55,951 nucleotides of DNA from Clostridiaceae bacterium. Its GTDB lineage: Bacteria > Bacillota > Clostridia > Oscillospirales > Acutalibacteraceae. The stretch is from NCBI GenBank assembly GCA_016282855.1, contig JAEELT010000073.1, positions 1 to 55,951 on the forward strand. The letters run 5' to 3'. Each line of letters begins with the position of its first letter. The first letter of the stretch is position 1. Shown one piece after another: positions 1 to 7,906 of this stretch. The position numbers and the translations under genes are program-made. The notes under the pieces were generated by a model. The model had not been told where the DNA came from, searched no databases, and saw nothing but the letters and a program-made list of their open reading frames with translations.

Positions 1-1
1 A

Positions 2-133
2 AGCTGCGCAGGATATATTCCTGCTCCTCTTACACAGGGCGGTAAAAATGTTCAGCTTGTCGGTGACTGCCTTGCAATCGGCAATCTGCGCTCCGTGGTG
101 TGGAGAGCTTATGAAGCTGCTATGAACATTTAA
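2..133 (+). CDS. C-terminal end of a probable FAD-dependent (old-yellow-enzyme type) oxidoreductase, partial
   Basis: An open frame enters from the left edge and ends with TAA at 131-133, leaving 43 residues. The tail contains VGDC followed by IGNLR and a helix VVWRAYEAAM. This resembles the last beta-strand/helix of the FAD/NAD-binding part of enoate-reductase or NADH:flavin oxidoreductase proteins, where a G-D pair contacts FAD near the C-terminus. Only this fragment is visible, so substrate and exact family are open; another pyridine-nucleotide-disulfide oxidoreductase fold protein is possible. It is followed by a hairpin terminator at 186-216 on the same strand, consistent with a gene end. 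Confidence 0.5.
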   Translation, partial: SCAGYIPAPLTQGGKNVQLVGDCLAIGNLRSVVWRAYEAAMNI

Positions 134-185
134 CCCCCTTTCGGAGCGTAAAAGGCAAAAAGTGAAAAGACAATTTATTATTTTT

Positions 186-216
186 GAACTGCGGGTTTTA
201 CACTCGCAGTTCTTTC
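186..216 (+). terminator. Rho-independent terminator of the upstream partial gene
   Basis: Perfect 8-bp stem GAACTGCG (186-193) with CGCAGTTC (205-212), 11-nt loop, followed by TTTCT. It sits 52 nt after the stop of the partial oxidoreductase gene. Confidence 0.65.
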
Positions 217-257
217 TGTAATTCAATCCTGTTCAAATAAGGAATGTTTTATAGTTG

Positions 258-325
258 TCTTTTCTCAACGCCTTTGCTTACTTGCAGTATTCCAATACTG
301 TCCTCGCTCGCAAAATGCGTTGTTT
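258..325. repeat. Imperfect palindromic intergenic element
   Basis: Nested inverted repeats share one centre. The inner pair is CAGTATT (285-291) and AATACTG (294-300) with a 2-nt loop. The next pair is TTTGC (273-277) with GCAAA (310-314). The outer pair is AACGC (267-271) with GCGTT (317-321). There is no open frame and no T-tract, so it does not look like a normal terminator. It resembles a REP-like dispersed palindrome, but only one copy was recognised in this window. Confidence 0.45.
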
Positions 326-392
326 TCATCCTTTTCCGCACTCGAAAGCTGTAGCGTAAAAGACAAAAAACGAAGAAATAAGTATTATTTTT

Positions 393-426
393 AAAGGACT
401 GCGAATCATATACTCGCAGTCCTTTT
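393..426. terminator. Bidirectional terminator downstream of rqcH
   Basis: A 12-bp stem AAAGGACTGCGA (393-404) pairs with TCGCAGTCCTTT (414-425). It has T residues on the plus side and an A/T-rich run (T-tract on minus) on the other, just 16 nt past the rqcH stop. It is a diverged copy of the 186-216 hairpin. Confidence 0.7.
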
Positions 427-441
427 GATGTTGCAATTTAT

Positions 442-2190
442 TTATTTTTCAATCAGTCTTTCGCAAAGCTCGCGGTCCGGCTTAACCCACATTGTGTTAT
501 AGGTGTGATAGATAACCATTCCTTTTTTACCGCCCTTGAGCTTCTTGAGTTCTCTTATTTCCGTATAGTCCACCGCGACAAGAGAAGAATCGCGCGCTGA
601 GCTGTTGCATGCGGCGATTGCAGCTGCCTGTCGGCAGGTGCGCTCCGGCAGTATGTCGCCGTTGCCGATAACTATCACATGAGAGCCGGGGAAGGACTGA
701 GTGTGAAACCAGGAGTCATCTTTTGCGGCGGTTTTGAATGAAAGCTCTTCATTCTGAACATTGTTTCTGCCTACAAGTATAGTGTAGCCGTCATCCGAGA
801 TATATCTGACAGGCGGCAGGGATTTCGGGTTCTTATCCTTTTTGCTCCTGCTTTTTTTCAGGTAACCTTCTTCGGAGAGCTCGGCTTTTATTGCTGCAAT
901 GTCCGTGTATCCGCGCGCCCTTTTAACAGAGTCAAGCACGCTTTCAAGATATTCGATTTCTATTTCACTTTCGCTTATAAGCCCGTCGAGCAGTTTCTCG
1001 GCATTTTTCAGCTTGTTGTATTCTTTGTAGTATTTCTGCGCGTTTGCTGCAGGGGAGAGCGCCGGGTCGGCGTCGATGCGTACTTTATTATAATCGTCAT
1101 AGTAGTTTTCAATGTCGTAAAAAAGAGACCCTTTTTCAAGAGAAAACTGGTTTGAAAGAATCAGTTCTGCGTAAATGCGCATCTTTTCCTTCTCTGCGCA
1201 TTTTTCTTTTTCTTCTTTTCTTGTTTCGTATTTTCTTCTGCTTCTCGCAATCATATTCACGAGCGATTTCTGAAGCTCTCTGTTTTGCTGACCCGTTCTT
1301 TCGGCGAGAGTTTTTTCGGCATAAAAGCTGTCAATCAGTTCCGAGTAAGAACCATATGTCTTTGATTCAACGCAGAAACCGTACTGCGTAATATCCGTAA
1401 ATGATAAATCAAAGGGTCTGCCGTCTTTTATCAGCATGGTCGGAGTGCCTCCGCGAACAAGCTTTTCACGCAGAGAATCAATTTGCTTTTCAAGCTTTGC
1501 AAAATGCGTGTCCGTCAGCTCGCCGAGAGTCAGGTCGTTGCCTGTTACGAGGCATGAGATTTCTCTTGAAATAAGCGGAGAGATGCCTTCAAGAGTTTTG
1601 AGCAGCGCGGAGGAAAGGGGTATGTCACCGAGCTTCTTTATTGCAGAAAATATATCTGCCGTACCTATTTCGAGTATATTCAGTTTATCCTGTGACGGCG
1701 GAAGAACATATCTGAAGCCCGGCTGAATCTGCCTGAGTTTTGCGGTGGTCAGATCGGATTTCTTGATTGCTTCAATTATTATCCCGTCGGAGTTTATAAC
1801 AGTGAAATTGCTGTGCTTTGCCATAATCTCAAGAGCAAGAGTGAAAGAAACAGGGTCGCCTATTTCATCTGTACCCCTGAGGTCGGCAAAAAGCACTCTG
1901 TCCAGCCCCTGCTGTCTGAGCCCGGTAAATACGCAGCCGGTGAGGTGCTTTCGTAGAAACATGCAGAGCATAGGCGGCGTGCCGGGGTTTTCGGGCGCGG
2001 ATGCAGTGAGGTTTATTCTCGGTATGCTCGAGGATGCGCTTATATAAAGCTTCTTTGCTCCTTCTCTTGACCTGAGATGAAACACAAGCTCGTCTCTCGC
2101 GGGCATATGTATTTTTTCAATTCTGCAGCCGATTACGCTGTTTTTGAGCTCTTCGGTAAGCAGATGCAGGGTATAACCGTCAAGCGGCAT
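442..2190 (-). CDS. rqcH: Ribosome quality-control factor RqcH (NFACT / Rqc2 family)
   Basis: 582 aa, close to the ~570 aa of B. subtilis RqcH. The family binds stalled 50S subunits carrying peptidyl-tRNA and directs C-terminal alanine tailing; it was formerly annotated as fibronectin-binding protein FbpA. The N-terminal NFACT-N domain begins MPLDGYTLHLL. The Asp-Arg pair needed for tailing is at D97-R98, matching the B. subtilis numbering. A charged coiled-coil segment spans roughly residues 290-430. The C-terminal NFACT-R domain contains DDSWFH (491-496) and PGSHVIV. The ATG overlaps the stop of nif3 by one base (TGATG), so translation is probably coupled in the trmK-nif3-rqcH operon. Confidence 0.95.
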   Translation of the reverse strand: MPLDGYTLHLLTEELKNSVIGCRIEKIHMPARDELVFHLRSREGAKKLYISASSSIPRINLTASAPENPGTPPMLCMFLRKHLTGCVFTGLRQQGLDRVLFADLRGTDEIGDPVSFTLALEIMAKHSNFTVINSDGIIIEAIKKSDLTTAKLRQIQPGFRYVLPPSQDKLNILEIGTADIFSAIKKLGDIPLSSALLKTLEGISPLISREISCLVTGNDLTLGELTDTHFAKLEKQIDSLREKLVRGGTPTMLIKDGRPFDLSFTDITQYGFCVESKTYGSYSELIDSFYAEKTLAERTGQQNRELQKSLVNMIARSRRKYETRKEEKEKCAEKEKMRIYAELILSNQFSLEKGSLFYDIENYYDDYNKVRIDADPALSPAANAQKYYKEYNKLKNAEKLLDGLISESEIEIEYLESVLDSVKRARGYTDIAAIKAELSEEGYLKKSRSKKDKNPKSLPPVRYISDDGYTILVGRNNVQNEELSFKTAAKDDSWFHTQSFPGSHVIVIGNGDILPERTCRQAAAIAACNSSARDSSLVAVDYTEIRELKKLKGGKKGMVIYHTYNTMWVKPDRELCERLIEK

Positions 2191-2948
2191 CAGATCGCCC
2201 CCGTATATTCAGTAGTCCGTGATTCGTTCAGCATAACGCATTCGGTGTCTGTGCGTTCCCGGCAAAGTTCCATAAGCTTTTTCACAGCAGGAGCTTCCGT
2301 TTCAAAATGTCCGGCGGCATAAAGAGCAATTCCCGCTCTTTTTGCGCCGAGAAACTCGTGGTGCTTGGCTTCACCTGTGACTAAGGCGTCGGCGCCGGCT
2401 TTCTTTGCGAGAGCGTAATATTCGCCGCCTGCTCCTGCGCAGACCGCAACCGTTTTCACGCTTGTGCCGCAGGTAGAGTAATTCACACTGCCTGCAAGGT
2501 TTTTCGCGATAATCTGAGCAAACTCTTTTTCCGTAACGGGAAGCTGAAGTACACCGATTTTGCAGATACTGTCCTCATCTGTATCGGCAGTTTTTAAATC
2601 TGACAGGCCGAGCTTTTCGGCAAGCACTGTGTTAACGCCCGGAGCTGCCTTGTCAAACGGAGTGTGTGAGCTTATGACCGCAATGCCGTATTTCACCGCA
2701 AGATAAACGGGGCTGTCCTGCGCAATACCGGAAACAGGGGTGAAAATAACCGGGTGATGGGTCACAATCGCGTCGCAGCCTTGCTTTTTTGCGTCTTCAA
2801 TCGTCTCGTTTGTCGCGTCAAGAGCAAAACCGATTTTTGTTATCTCAGTTTCCGGTGAACCGATAAGCAGACCGCTGTTGTCCCATTCGCATTGTGAAGC
2901 GAATGGCGCGATACCGTCGATAATCTTATATAATTCACTTATTTTCAT
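2190..2948 (-). CDS. Nif3-like dinuclear metal centre protein (GTP cyclohydrolase I type 2 family)
   Basis: 252 aa. Conserved metal-site motifs are present: WDNSGLLIG (22-30), THHPVIF with H64/H65, and a C-terminal HFETE. It is the short form without the central PII-like insert found in the ~370-aa B. subtilis YqfO. The family's physiological role is unsettled; the name GTP cyclohydrolase reflects activity reported for one homologue. It lies directly after trmK with a 14-nt overlap, the same pairing as yqfN-yqfO in B. subtilis. This supports orthology but not a function. Confidence 0.88.
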   Translation of the reverse strand: MKISELYKIIDGIAPFASQCEWDNSGLLIGSPETEITKIGFALDATNETIEDAKKQGCDAIVTHHPVIFTPVSGIAQDSPVYLAVKYGIAVISSHTPFDKAAPGVNTVLAEKLGLSDLKTADTDEDSICKIGVLQLPVTEKEFAQIIAKNLAGSVNYSTCGTSVKTVAVCAGAGGEYYALAKKAGADALVTGEAKHHEFLGAKRAGIALYAAGHFETEAPAVKKLMELCRERTDTECVMLNESRTTEYTGAI

Positions 2949-3621
2949 TTATTCTTTCCTCCGCGTCTTCTATGATTGCTTTCAGGTTTTGCGCGGCTTC
3001 GGGGTCGCCGTAATCTTTTTCTGCCTCATACCTTACTTTAAGATATTTCAGCGTTCTTGTCACGCAGTATTTTGATGCTTCGTCTTTATTTTGAGGCAGC
3101 GAGCCGAAATATATATATGACGGCGGATAATCTTTTGTCAGTCCTGTGTACTCTGCCGCCATCATATTATATACTCTGCCCTCGTCAAAAAGGGCAGTTT
3201 CCGTAATAATCTCAAAACCGTTTTCAATGAGAAATTCTCTCACATCGTTTGAATGTGACTGCGGCTGAATAATAAGGCGGTATTTGCCGTCTTTAAGCCA
3301 AGGCGCGCGTCCGAGCAGCTCGGCTATGAGCGAGCCTCCCATACCGCATAAAATAAAGTCATCCGCCTCATCGGGGTATATGCCTTCAAAGCCGTCTGAA
3401 AGCCGCAGTTCTGTCCTGTCTTCAATTCCGAACAGCTTTACGGTCTCTTCGGCATTAAGAAGAGGACCCTTGCTTACATCGCAGGCAAGGGCCGTTTTCG
3501 CAATATTGTTCTTAACAAGGTAAGCGGGCAGGTAGGCGTGATCCGTGCCTATATCGGCAACGCGTGACCCCGGCCTCACAAGCTCAGAAACCTTCTTAAG
3601 CCGCGGGCTCAGATCAGGCAT
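2935..3621 (-). CDS. trmK: tRNA (adenine22-N1)-methyltransferase TrmK
   Basis: 228 aa from [10 protein letters not shown]. The open frame extends further upstream (to 3777), but that part runs through the DUF1858 gene and has no family similarity. The class I SAM-binding motif [12 protein letters not shown] starts at residue 21 and CGMGGSLI is at 92-99; both are hallmarks of COG2384/TrmK. The family methylates N1 of A22 in tRNA-Ser and others. The start overlaps the preceding DUF1858 gene by 8 nt, with no strong RBS of its own, suggesting coupled translation. Confidence 0.9.
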   Translation of the reverse strand: MPDLSPRLKKVSELVRPGSRVADIGTDHAYLPAYLVKNNIAKTALACDVSKGPLLNAEETVKLFGIEDRTELRLSDGFEGIYPDEADDFILCGMGGSLIAELLGRAPWLKDGKYRLIIQPQSHSNDVREFLIENGFEIITETALFDEGRVYNMMAAEYTGLTKDYPPSYIYFGSLPQNKDEASKYCVTRTLKYLKVRYEAEKDYGDPEAAQNLKAIIEDAEERINENK

Positions 3622-3814
3622 TTGCGAGGAAAGAGTTGATTTTGCCGATAAGCTCGTCAGGGTCCACTCCGTGAACCATGCAGGCCTGCTCAACGCTTTC
3701 GCTTCTTGCCGAAGGGCAACCGAGGCAGTGCATACCCATCTCAAGGAAGAAGGGGGCAACCTCCATATTAGCGTCAAGAATTTCGCCTATTTTCATTTCT
3801 TTAGTAACTGTCAT
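3614..3814 (-). CDS. DUF1858 domain protein (CxxC redox-disulfide type)
   Basis: 66 aa, the usual length for the DUF1858 / hybrid-cluster-protein-associated disulfide family. It carries a single CLGC motif (C30, C33) in the context [10 protein letters not shown], plus C45. AGGAG lies 8-9 nt before the ATG. The function is unknown; the family is thought to be redox-active or metal-binding, often encoded near Fe-S or nitrogen-metabolism genes. Here it is the first gene of an operon with trmK, nif3 and rqcH, and its promoter contains a perfect palindrome. Confidence 0.85.
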   Translation of the reverse strand: MTVTKEMKIGEILDANMEVAPFFLEMGMHCLGCPSARSESVEQACMVHGVDPDELIGKINSFLANA

Positions 3815-3845
3815 CTTTTTATCTCCTTTTTTTATCGGTGTTTTT

Positions 3846-3874
3846 ATTATTGCATATAATTGTTAACAATTCAA
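3846..3874 (-). promoter_or_regulatory. Promoter of DUF1858-trmK-nif3-rqcH operon with palindromic operator
   Basis: On the minus strand, -35 TTGAAT (3869-3874) and -10 AATAAT (3846-3851) are 17 bp apart. A perfect 14-bp palindrome AATTGTTAACAATT (3858-3871) fills the spacer and overlaps the -35, the position expected of a repressor site. It resembles overlapping Rex-type half sites but lacks the usual spacing. Confidence 0.5.
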
Positions 3875-3962
3875 CATTTACGCAAAGTTTTCGGCTTCAT
3901 AACGCATAATAAGTTTTGCCGCACAGCCTGTTTTGCTCAATAAAAATCGGGCGCGGCGGCTC

Positions 3963-3991
3963 TTGAAAAGCACTCTTCTTTATTGTATAAT
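3963..3991 (+). promoter_or_regulatory. Promoter of the two-flavoprotein operon
   Basis: TTGAAA (3963-3968), 17-bp spacer, TATAAT (3986-3991). Initiation near 3998 would give a very short leader before GAGG (4000-4003) and the ATG at 4012, so the main RBS would sit at the extreme 5' end of the message. Confidence 0.7.
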
Positions 3992-4011
3992 CGGTTTGCG
4001 AGGTATCTGAT

Positions 4012-5226
4012 ATGAAAAAATATGATTTATGTATAGCCGGCGGCTGTGCTTCGGGGCTTGCCGCAGCGATAAATGCCGCCCGAATGCACCCGGGGATTAA
4101 AACAGCCGTGCTTGAAAAGCTGCCGAGAGTCGGCAAGAAGATTCTTGTGACCGGAAACGGCAGATGCAATCTGACAAATATGAACGCTTTTCCCGCCTGT
4201 TACAATAATCCGGGCTTTGTATCCCCCTGTCTTGAGAAGTATTCTCCCGAAAAGGTAATCGGCTTTTTCGGCTCTCTCGGTCTGCTTACTTATACTGACC
4301 CGGCGGGCAGGGTTTATCCGAGAAGCAATTCCGCCTCCGGTGTGCTTGATACTCTCAGGTTTTCATCTGAAAAATACGGCATAGATATTTTCACCGATAC
4401 GCCGGTTCTCTCAGCTCAGAGGAGGGGTGGGGAATTTATTGTTAACGGAGAATTTGCCTGCGATAAGCTGATAATTGCCGCCGGCGGCAAGGCTTCACCC
4501 TCGCAGGGCAGTGACGGCAGCGGTTATTCACTCGCAAAGTCTTTCGGTCACTCTGTTACTCAGCTTTATCCTTCGCTTGTTCCCGTAAATACAAAACCCG
4601 ACGAGGTCAGGGGCCTCAAGGGCGTCAGAGCGGGAAATGTGCGTTTGACATTTATCGCCGATGATTTTACCGCCTGCTCCGAAGGTGAACTTCTCTTTAC
4701 GGAAAACGGTATATCCGGAATATGCGCAATGGAGCTTGCGGCATTTGCGGAGACTGCGCTCAGGAAAAAAATACCTGCGTTTATTTCCGCTGATTTTCTT
4801 CCGGAGTTTTCTTATCCTGCGCTTGTTGACTATCTTGTTTCCGTTTCAAAAGATAAGTCAGGAGAGCCGATTGATACTTTTCTTATAGGCATTCTTCCAA
4901 AGCAGCTCGGCATTTCCGTTCTCAAGAGAGCTCAGGTTTACCTCGGCGGAGCGGCTGTTGAAGAAATCAGCGAAAGAATTGCTCAGGTGATTGCATCTGA
5001 GATTAAAGAATTCCGACTTACTGTTACCGGCACCAAGGGCTTTGAAAACGCTCAGGTCACAAAGGGCGGAGTCGATACCGCACAGATAAATCCCGCAACG
5101 CTCGGTTCGGAGCTTGTCAGCGGGTTATATTTCTGCGGCGAAATACTTGATGTTGACGGGCCATGCGGAGGGTTTAACCTTCAATGGGCGTTCGCTTCCG
5201 GCCTTCTTGCGGGTGAACTTATATGA
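4012..5226 (+). CDS. HI0933/BaiN-family NAD(P)/FAD-dependent oxidoreductase
   Basis: 404 aa. The N-terminal dinucleotide-binding motif is CIAGGCASGLAAAI (7-20), where the second glycine position differs slightly from GxGxxG. It is followed by the family signature GNGRCNLTN (48-56). The C-terminal signature includes GLYFCGEILDVDG and CGGFNLQWAFASG, which close the FAD site. Some homologues (BaiN) act on bile-acid intermediates, but most members, including YtfP/YhiN types, have no assigned substrate, so no pathway is proposed. It ends in an ATGA overlap with the next flavoprotein gene. Confidence 0.85.
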   Translation: MKKYDLCIAGGCASGLAAAINAARMHPGIKTAVLEKLPRVGKKILVTGNGRCNLTNMNAFPACYNNPGFVSPCLEKYSPEKVIGFFGSLGLLTYTDPAGRVYPRSNSASGVLDTLRFSSEKYGIDIFTDTPVLSAQRRGGEFIVNGEFACDKLIIAAGGKASPSQGSDGSGYSLAKSFGHSVTQLYPSLVPVNTKPDEVRGLKGVRAGNVRLTFIADDFTACSEGELLFTENGISGICAMELAAFAETALRKKIPAFISADFLPEFSYPALVDYLVSVSKDKSGEPIDTFLIGILPKQLGISVLKRAQVYLGGAAVEEISERIAQVIASEIKEFRLTVTGTKGFENAQVTKGGVDTAQINPATLGSELVSGLYFCGEILDVDGPCGGFNLQWAFASGLLAGELI

Positions 5227-6827
5227 TAAGAATCAACGAAATCAAATTACCGCTTGACAGTGACGAAAGCGAGCTTGTTGCCCTTGCCGCCGCGCGTCTG
5301 AGATGCTCCGCGCAGGATATCTCAAGCTTTGAAATACTGAAAAAAGCGGTTGACTCACGAAAAAAGGATAATGTCCATTTTGTTTATAACATTGCTGTTT
5401 CGCTCAACACGGATGAAAGCCGTGTGCTCAGGCGCTGCGGTACGGGCATTTCCTTATATGAACGCGCAGAATATGTTATGCCCGATATAAAGCGGACAAG
5501 CACTTTGCGCCCTGTTATTGCGGGCTTCGGTCCTGCCGGATTTTTTGCCGGGCTTATCCTCGCAAAGGCGGGGCTTCGTCCTCTCATAGTTGAGAGAGGA
5601 GCGGATGTTGACACGAGAGCGCTGGATGTGAAAAAATTCTGGCAGTGCCGTAAGCTCAACACTCAGAGCAATGTGCAGTTCGGAGAAGGAGGAGCGGGAA
5701 CTTTCTCGGACGGAAAGCTCACCACGGGTATTAAGGACCCTCTTTGCATGAAGGTGCTTGAGGAGCTTGTTGCCCACGGCGCGCCTGCTGAAATAATGTA
5801 TTCCTCCACCCCTCATATCGGCACTGACAGGCTTCCCGGTGTTGTCAAATCAATAAGGAAAGAGATTGAATCTCTCGGCGGAGAGGTGCTTTTTAACACT
5901 CAGCTCACCGATATTATAATAGCAAACGGCTCTGTACAGGGCGTAACAATCAGGCCTCAGGGTAAAAGCGAAACGGATATTGAAACCGACTCTCTTCTGC
6001 TGTGCATAGGTCACTCATCCAGAGACACTCTTGAAATGCTTTACCGCAAAGGATTCAATATGATTCCCAAGCCCTTTTCCGTCGGAGTGAGGATAGAGCA
6101 CCCGAGAGAATTGATAGATAAATCGCAGTACGGCTCTTTCGCAGGTCATCCTAAACTCGGCGCCGCCGTTTACAAAATGGCATGCCACCCGGAACACGGC
6201 AGGGGAGCATATACTTTCTGTATGTGCCCGGGAGGCACTGTTGTTGCTGCAGCGAGCGAAGAAGAAATGTGCGTTGTAAACGGTATGAGTGAATACGCGC
6301 GTGACGGAGAAAACTCAAACTCCGCAATCCTTGTCGGTATTAAGCCGGAGGATTTCGGCAGCACTCATCCGCTTGCGGGTATTGAGCTTCAGAGGGGCAT
6401 TGAGAGGACCGCGTTTGAAAAAGGAGGCTCCGATTACTCCTGCCCTGCTCAGACAGTAGGCGATTTTCTCTCCGGAGTGAAGTCGGCAAAGCTTTCATAT
6501 GTCAGACCTACCTGCCCCACCGGAGTTACTCCCGGGGATATGACTGAAATTCTGCCCCGCAAAGTAACGGATACCATGAGAGAAGCGCTTGTGAAAATGG
6601 ACCGTATGCTCAGCGGATTCGCTCTCCCCGACGCCGTGCTCACAGCTCCGGAATCACGCTCATCTTCTCCTGTCAGGATATTGCGAAACGATATCCTGCA
6701 GAGCAATATCAGGGGAGTATATCCCTGCGGTGAAGGCGCCGGCTACGCAGGAGGCATTGTTTCCGCCGCCGTTGACGGAATAAAATGCGCTCACGCAGTG
6801 TTGCTTGATGAAACGGATGAGTGGTAA
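5223..6827 (+). CDS. FAD-dependent dehydrogenase, COG2509 family
   Basis: 534 aa. An N-terminal ~90-residue domain precedes a Rossmann motif VIAGFGPAGFFAG (98-110) and the family signature FGEGGAGTFSDGKL (153-166). The C-terminus reads YPCGEGAGYAGGIVSAAVDG, typical of this large family of NAD(FAD)-utilising dehydrogenases without a defined substrate. It overlaps the preceding BaiN-type gene by 4 nt, so the two flavoproteins are co-translated; this pairing is common in Clostridia. No transmembrane segment or signal peptide is seen, so it is probably cytoplasmic. Confidence 0.85.
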   Translation: MIRINEIKLPLDSDESELVALAAARLRCSAQDISSFEILKKAVDSRKKDNVHFVYNIAVSLNTDESRVLRRCGTGISLYERAEYVMPDIKRTSTLRPVIAGFGPAGFFAGLILAKAGLRPLIVERGADVDTRALDVKKFWQCRKLNTQSNVQFGEGGAGTFSDGKLTTGIKDPLCMKVLEELVAHGAPAEIMYSSTPHIGTDRLPGVVKSIRKEIESLGGEVLFNTQLTDIIIANGSVQGVTIRPQGKSETDIETDSLLLCIGHSSRDTLEMLYRKGFNMIPKPFSVGVRIEHPRELIDKSQYGSFAGHPKLGAAVYKMACHPEHGRGAYTFCMCPGGTVVAAASEEEMCVVNGMSEYARDGENSNSAILVGIKPEDFGSTHPLAGIELQRGIERTAFEKGGSDYSCPAQTVGDFLSGVKSAKLSYVRPTCPTGVTPGDMTEILPRKVTDTMREALVKMDRMLSGFALPDAVLTAPESRSSSPVRILRNDILQSNIRGVYPCGEGAGYAGGIVSAAVDGIKCAHAVLLDETDEW

Positions 6828-6894
6828 TTCTTTATAAACAATTTTATCAATATATAGCAATTTTAACAAAATCTTTCACTTGTTGTGCGGAATG

Positions 6895-6923
6895 TTGATT
6901 TATTTTGTTGAGATTGCTATAAT
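6895..6923 (+). promoter_or_regulatory. Promoter of zinc-ribbon / Ig-like / GPH transporter operon
   Basis: TTGATT (6895-6900), 17-bp spacer, TATAAT (6918-6923). It is followed by GGAGG (6952-6956), 8 nt before the ATG at 6965. Confidence 0.75.
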
Positions 6924-6964
6924 TATTTTATAAAATTAATCCTTGAAGAACGGAGGTAATGTAA

Positions 6965-7906
6965 ATGGCGCATTGTCCTAAGTGCGGCAAACATCTCAAA
7001 ATTTACAATGTCAGCCAGTTTTGCCCCAAATGCGGCGTCAACCTCAGGTTTTATGAGTTCGAAAAAAACTTTTATCGAGAAGCGAAATATGCCGAGCTGT
7101 CAAATGCCGCTGTACATGTTAAAATCCGCAGGCTTAAGGCGTCTTTTATCGGTAACAAGCTCACCATACTGCGCCTTATAGCCGCTGTTTTTCCGCTTGC
7201 CGCTCTGCTTGTGCCGGCTGCGGTGTTCAACCTTTATCTTCCTTTTTTCAGTGAGAAGCTTGCTCTGAGCGGTCTTGGGCTTTACGGCGCATTTTCATCC
7301 GGCAGTCTTATGTACCTTACCGATATGCATTTTTCTTCTCCGGGCGGCGAAACCTATGATCTTTTCTTTAAGGCGCTCCTGTTTTACGCAGTAGCCGCCG
7401 TTCTCGCTGTTTTAATTCTTCTGCTGACCCTGCTGTGTTTCTTAAGCGTTAAGAATATGCAGAAAATCATTGCATCTGTCGCATTTGCGGGCGCAGTTTT
7501 CTCGCTCGTTTCCTTTTTTGTTCTCAATACTTTTATCGACAAATGGGATAAGTGCACTTTGGCCTCAGCCGAGGTGCTGCAGGCAGACCGGGGTTATGGT
7601 TTTCCGGTGCTTTTCGCGGCGTTTGCAGCAGTCTTTGCTGTTAACCTTCTGCTTTGGATAAAGGGCATTCCGGTTGAATACGCGCAGGGTATGGAAGAAC
7701 GCCTTGAGATTTACCGCAAGGTTAAAAAGGGAGAGCTTGACCTTGACTCGCTTCCCCAGCCGGTCGTTGAAACCGAAGAGACAAGGAAGATAGATGAGGA
7801 GATTGCCGCGGAAGAGGAAAACCTTGCCCGCCTTAAGGCGGAGCACAGGGCTCGCAATGAATCCGCTCCGGAAAACGGAACACAGGGAGGGGAGACAGAT
7901 GAGTAA
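6965..7906 (+). CDS. Zinc-ribbon domain multi-pass membrane protein
   Basis: 313 aa. The N-terminal zinc ribbon has CPKCG (4-8) and a second CPKCG (20-24). About four hydrophobic segments follow between residues 60 and 235, one pair separated by a ~50-residue loop. The C-terminus is a charged, probably coiled-coil tail (about 240-313, rich in E/K/R). The architecture, a cytoplasmic zinc ribbon followed by membrane spans, is common in Clostridia and not functionally characterised. It overlaps the next gene by 8 nt, whose product is a membrane-anchored protein with further CxxC pairs, so the two may form a complex. Confidence 0.7.
   Translation: MAHCPKCGKHLKIYNVSQFCPKCGVNLRFYEFEKNFYREAKYAELSNAAVHVKIRRLKASFIGNKLTILRLIAAVFPLAALLVPAAVFNLYLPFFSEKLALSGLGLYGAFSSGSLMYLTDMHFSSPGGETYDLFFKALLFYAVAAVLAVLILLLTLLCFLSVKNMQKIIASVAFAGAVFSLVSFFVLNTFIDKWDKCTLASAEVLQADRGYGFPVLFAAFAAVFAVNLLLWIKGIPVEYAQGMEERLEIYRKVKKGELDLDSLPQPVVETEETRKIDEEIAAEEENLARLKAEHRARNESAPENGTQGGETDE

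Noticed and set aside
3622-3777. Upstream extension of trmK by 52 residues
   Set aside because: It overlaps the DUF1858 gene almost completely and has no TrmK similarity; the start at 3621 fits the family length.
3858-3871. Assignment of the AATTGTTAACAATT palindrome as a Rex site
   Set aside because: Rex sites have two TTGTTAA-type halves separated by about 4 bp; here the halves overlap, so the regulator is left unnamed.
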